64,000 nucleotides of DNA from SZUA-309 sp965215995 (GTDB taxonomy: Bacteria > Pseudomonadota > Gammaproteobacteria > Pseudomonadales > Azotimanducaceae). The position numbers and the translations under genes are program-made. The notes below the pieces were generated by a model. The model made no database searches and was not told the origin of the DNA. It saw nothing but the letters and a program-made list of their open reading frames with translations. Location: positions 1,178,001 to 1,242,000 of the forward strand of contig OZ244128.1 of assembly GCA_965215995.1 (NCBI GenBank), read 5' to 3'. The stretch's first letter is position 1. Every line of letters begins with the position of its first letter. Below are positions 61,251 to 64,000 of the stretch, one piece after another.

Positions 61251-61569
61251 AACCCTCGGAACCGGTGACGCACTCATCGCGCTGGCAGTTATTCGTTCAT
61301 CGCCCAGGAGCTCGGCGCTGATCACCAGGCGGCGCTTAAACCGCACGTATCCAGTCACCAGACTCCAGGAATCAGACGACTCGGCACCCGTTCCGCGTAA
61401 TCGGCATAACCGGACAGTTAATCTCTGAGCGTTCGGTCTTCAAGCCACGTTCGCACAACCAGTGCTCCCGTCCATCCAGCCAGTGGATCCGTCGCTTCAC
61501 TGACTCTCTGGATAGTTCCGCATGTCCGACGTCGTCGCGTTCTGAGCCGGTGATCAGCTCCACCTCAGG
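61251..61569. other. Gene-free stretch, with a possible scrap of a membrane methyltransferase gene
   Basis: This 319-bp gap has no open frame with family support. On the minus strand, 61411-61355 reads GYADYAERVPSRLIPGVW and then a stop, with another stop four codons upstream. That motif resembles the C terminus of isoprenylcysteine-methyltransferase-like membrane proteins. If right, it is another isolated 3' end; the match is short and I give it about even odds. No terminator was identified. Confidence 0.45.
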
Positions 61570-64000
61570 TCAAGTCAGCCAGGCGCTCTCCGCTCGATTC
61601 AATCGTTCACGCTCACTCAGGAACTCCAGATTCACCTCTGCCTCGTTCAGCAGAGCCATACCCCGTACCCTAACTCGAGGGGCTCTGGCGGCGGTTTCGG
61701 CATTCACCGTGGCGACCAGACCGGACCAGTCGGCATCGTCGCAGCCAACGGCCCGATAGTACAGGAAAGGGTGGCGGGACAGCTCAGCCCAGGATTGGTC
61801 TGGCACACTCAGGACCACACCATCCGGTTGAATCTCAACCAGCCGGTCGGTCCAGGAACCATAGAACCTGTCATCCGTCTGCAGTTCGCGATCGCTAAAT
61901 GCAGCGGGATCAGCCGCCACCTCCAACGCCACGAAGCTCACACCCGATGCATTTATCAGAAACTGCGGCGCAGGATCGGCAACAGATGCCTGTATCGGAC
62001 CAGCGATGCTGATCGTTGCCCTCGCGTCAACTGATACCAGACGCGTGCGCATATGTTGCTCAACGAATGCTTCGAATGCCGCCGCATCCATAGAAGCACC
62101 CGGTTCGACGGTAACCACCCGGTTCGGACGAAGGTCAATGAGCAGTTCCCGTTGTCCCAGAGTGAGGCTTGCGCGGCTCCCGAAGTGGTCCAGCGCCAGC
62201 TCGGCCAGTCGAATCGGCTGCGCACGACTACTGCTGATACGGGCAGCCCAGCCAGCTTGGTGTTGATCTTCACTACCGGAAGCGCCCGATCTGGGGACGT
62301 AACCCCGGTCAACCCGAATTCCCGCATCCAGCTCCGAGCGCATCGCCTGGAGGCCGCGAACAAGCTCGACAGAGAGGCGAGCCACCCGTGTGCCGCCGCG
62401 GACAAACTCGTTGAGGCGGAAATTCGCCGAAACCTTTTTGTGCAACTGACCTGCCACATCGACCAGAGGCACTGCCCCGCCACCCACATCATCTGCTGCT
62501 TCTTCATTCGAGGCATCGGTTGCGACCGAAAGCCGAAGGCCACTTGGGTACGTAACTTCAAAAGGTTGACTATCCGTTGTCACAGAAATCACCGGTGCTG
62601 AGTTTGCATCGGCATCCTCCACGGTGACTGCATAGTTGGCCCAATCGTTGTCGTCGGCAAAGTGAGCCCTGTAGAAAAGGCGATCAGCCTGACGCAGCCT
62701 GGCCCATACGGATGCCGGCAGCTGGAATGGTGATGTTGATGACAAACGCTCACGCCATGACGCGTAAAAATTGTCGTCGCTTCGCTCAGACTGATGCGAT
62801 GAGGCATTAAACAGCTCGGCACGCGTCGCCACTTCAACCGCGTAGAAGTTCCTTCCGCCGGTGCTCACCTGGAAAGTTGGTGCAGACCCTGCCCTCGACA
62901 CTGAGGCCGGACCGTTGATGGACACCGTGCCAGGCTGTGGCTGCGGCTGGGCCTGCCCGCCAGCTTGGATGGTGACGAAAGGCGCCGATGCCGAGCTGGC
63001 GCCGGATGTGGTCGTCGCGTGATTGGACCACGCATTGTCATCCGCCACATGAGCCCGATAGAAGAGACGATCGGCATTGCTCAGCTGCTGCCAGGCCGAG
63101 TCCGGCAGCTGATAAGGTGAAAACTCGGACAGTGCTTCCTGCCAGGAAGCGAAGAAGTTTGAACTATTCCGTTCCGAGCCGTGAGCCGCGTTGTCGAACA
63201 GCTCAGCTCGAGTTGCCACCTCTACCGCAAAAAAACGCCGACCACCCTTGCCGACATCGAACGAAGGTGCACCAGCAGTTCGCCCGTGGGTAGTGGGACC
63301 TTGAATGGACGGCTGCCCGCCTCCGGCAGAGGGCCGGAGGTTAGCGGCTGCAAGCACAGCACGTTCCGCATCAACACGCCCGTACCCATGCTGCGGGCTG
63401 TGTCCGTTGCTGCCGTACGTCGTCTGGTCGCCGATTCGAACCGCGGTGTCTCTGAGGATGTCCCGGACCTGCCGCTCCGTAATGTTCGGGTTCGCCGATA
63501 TCATCAGCCCCGCGACACCCGCTACCAACGGCGTCGCAGACGAAGTGCCGCCGAATCGCTCGAAGTAGTCCTGATCATCCGCAGGTCCGCCCCGGTCCGG
63601 GTTGTAGCCCGCGGCTCCGGCTCGATCTGCCGTGAAGACACCTCGGGTGCCACCATTGGACGGTGCACAAATCCAGATCTCCGGGCCGAAGTCGCTATAG
63701 GGTGCGCGCGTGTCTTCACTGGTGCTCGCCGCAATGGCCATGACCTTCGAGTAGGAGGCATAGCCATCATCGGAGATCAGCTCGTTACCGTTCCCCGCAG
63801 CAAAAAACACCGGGATGCCCTTTCCGCCCCGACCGCCACGACCTGGATCAACGCAATAGTCGATTGCCGCCCGGGTCGCATCGGGCAGTGGAAACGGCCC
63901 ATCTCCGTCGGTGGGACCCCAACTGCAACTGATGACATCGGCGCCTTCGTCAGCCACCCGCTGAAACATGCGCGCCTCGTCGGCTGAGGCAAAGCGGCCC
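61570..64000 (-). CDS. Subtilisin-like (S8) protease with C-terminal repeats, 5' end outside the window
   Basis: The frame is open to the window edge (in-frame GRFASADEAR before the first Met), so at least 809 residues are seen and the catalytic Asp and His lie further upstream. Present are DVISCSWGPTD, the oxyanion Asn in FFAAGNGNE (near 63,800) and the nucleophile Ser in FGGTSSATPLVAGVAGLM (near 63,540). Downstream are three related repeats around FFAVEVATRAELF (near 63,220), FYAVEVATRAELF (near 62,830) and VSFVALEVAADPAAF (near 61,930). Between the second and third lies a segment resembling a peptidase M15 domain (ANFRLNEFVRGG, later QHQAGWAARI) whose usual metal ligands look lost. Probably an exported or cell-surface protease. 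Confidence 0.85.
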   Translation of the reverse strand, partial: GRFASADEARMFQRVADEGADVISCSWGPTDGDGPFPLPDATRAAIDYCVDPGRGGRGGKGIPVFFAAGNGNELISDDGYASYSKVMAIAASTSEDTRAPYSDFGPEIWICAPSNGGTRGVFTADRAGAAGYNPDRGGPADDQDYFERFGGTSSATPLVAGVAGLMISANPNITERQVRDILRDTAVRIGDQTTYGSNGHSPQHGYGRVDAERAVLAAANLRPSAGGGQPSIQGPTTHGRTAGAPSFDVGKGGRRFFAVEVATRAELFDNAAHGSERNSSNFFASWQEALSEFSPYQLPDSAWQQLSNADRLFYRAHVADDNAWSNHATTTSGASSASAPFVTIQAGGQAQPQPQPGTVSINGPASVSRAGSAPTFQVSTGGRNFYAVEVATRAELFNASSHQSERSDDNFYASWRERLSSTSPFQLPASVWARLRQADRLFYRAHFADDNDWANYAVTVEDADANSAPVISVTTDSQPFEVTYPSGLRLSVATDASNEEAADDVGGGAVPLVDVAGQLHKKVSANFRLNEFVRGGTRVARLSVELVRGLQAMRSELDAGIRVDRGYVPRSGASGSEDQHQAGWAARISSSRAQPIRLAELALDHFGSRASLTLGQRELLIDLRPNRVVTVEPGASMDAAAFEAFVEQHMRTRLVSVDARATISIAGPIQASVADPAPQFLINASGVSFVALEVAADPAAFSDRELQTDDRFYGSWTDRLVEIQPDGVVLSVPDQSWAELSRHPFLYYRAVGCDDADWSGLVATVNAETAARAPRVRVRGMALLNEAEVNLEFLSERERLNRAESAWLT

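Overview
The window looks like chromosomal DNA of a GC-rich, aerobic, heterotrophic gammaproteobacterium, probably marine. The clues are two TonB-dependent receptors, an NhaD-type Na+/H+ antiporter, a BetT-like BCCT carrier, acyl-CoA catabolism genes, a classical ppc gene ending in RNTG, and a mosaic of accessory genes. The genus cannot be fixed from the sequence. I saw no rRNA, tRNA, CRISPR array, transposase or integrase.

Layout. 1-4.4 kb: ACS-type MFS carrier, NhaD antiporter, small membrane protein and an atypical crotonase, all on the minus strand. 4.5-16.4 kb: a catabolic island with a double-domain CaiB/BaiF CoA-transferase on the minus strand, then acyl-CoA dehydrogenase, saccharopine-dehydrogenase-like reductase, acyl-CoA ligase and SCP2-type thiolase on the plus strand. 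An AraC-type regulator and two MFS carriers follow. 16.4-19.5 kb: a two-subunit Mo hydroxylase (IorAB-like) and a phasin-like protein. 19.6-22.7 kb: a Tat-exported binding-type protein, an exported sulfatase and a small ORF. 22.8-24.2 kb: a membrane-anchored TPR protein.

24.2-31.3 kb is the most unusual segment. A 71-bp direct repeat (one mismatch) brackets about 7 kb holding a lipase-like hydrolase fused to a CHAT (caspase-like) protease and, 39 bp downstream, a TPR-CHAT protease. The inserted DNA also carries the broken 3' end of a TonB receptor gene on one side and the C-terminal scrap of an AraC gene on the other. 31.3-38 kb: a luciferase-like oxidoreductase, a transmembrane Ser/Thr kinase, a secreted VWA protein, a VOC protein and a TonB receptor.

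38-41.4 kb: two phytanoyl-CoA-dioxygenase-like hydroxylases divergent from a thiamine-diphosphate lyase, which together suggest alpha-oxidation. 41.5-43.2 kb: a hipBA toxin-antitoxin pair with two clear operators. 43.3-59.2 kb: GST-like protein, PEP carboxylase, MFS carrier, exported alanine-racemase-like protein, DHA2 MFS carrier, MarR regulator, large TonB receptor, TPR-sulfotransferase and BCCT transporter.

59.3-61.4 kb is a second mosaic: a scrap of the DHA2 carrier's 3' end, a higBA pair, a truncated NYN-domain gene, a 680-bp near-identical copy of the carrier's C-terminal half, and a possible methyltransferase scrap. The differences in the 680-bp copy are almost all synonymous. The window ends inside a subtilisin-like protease with three repeats and a degenerate peptidase-M15-like segment.

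The unifying observation is that both accessory cassettes (CHAT pair and higBA/NYN) are bordered by 3'-end fragments of other genes, without recognisable mobility genes. Functions are assigned from motifs read by eye; no database search was run.
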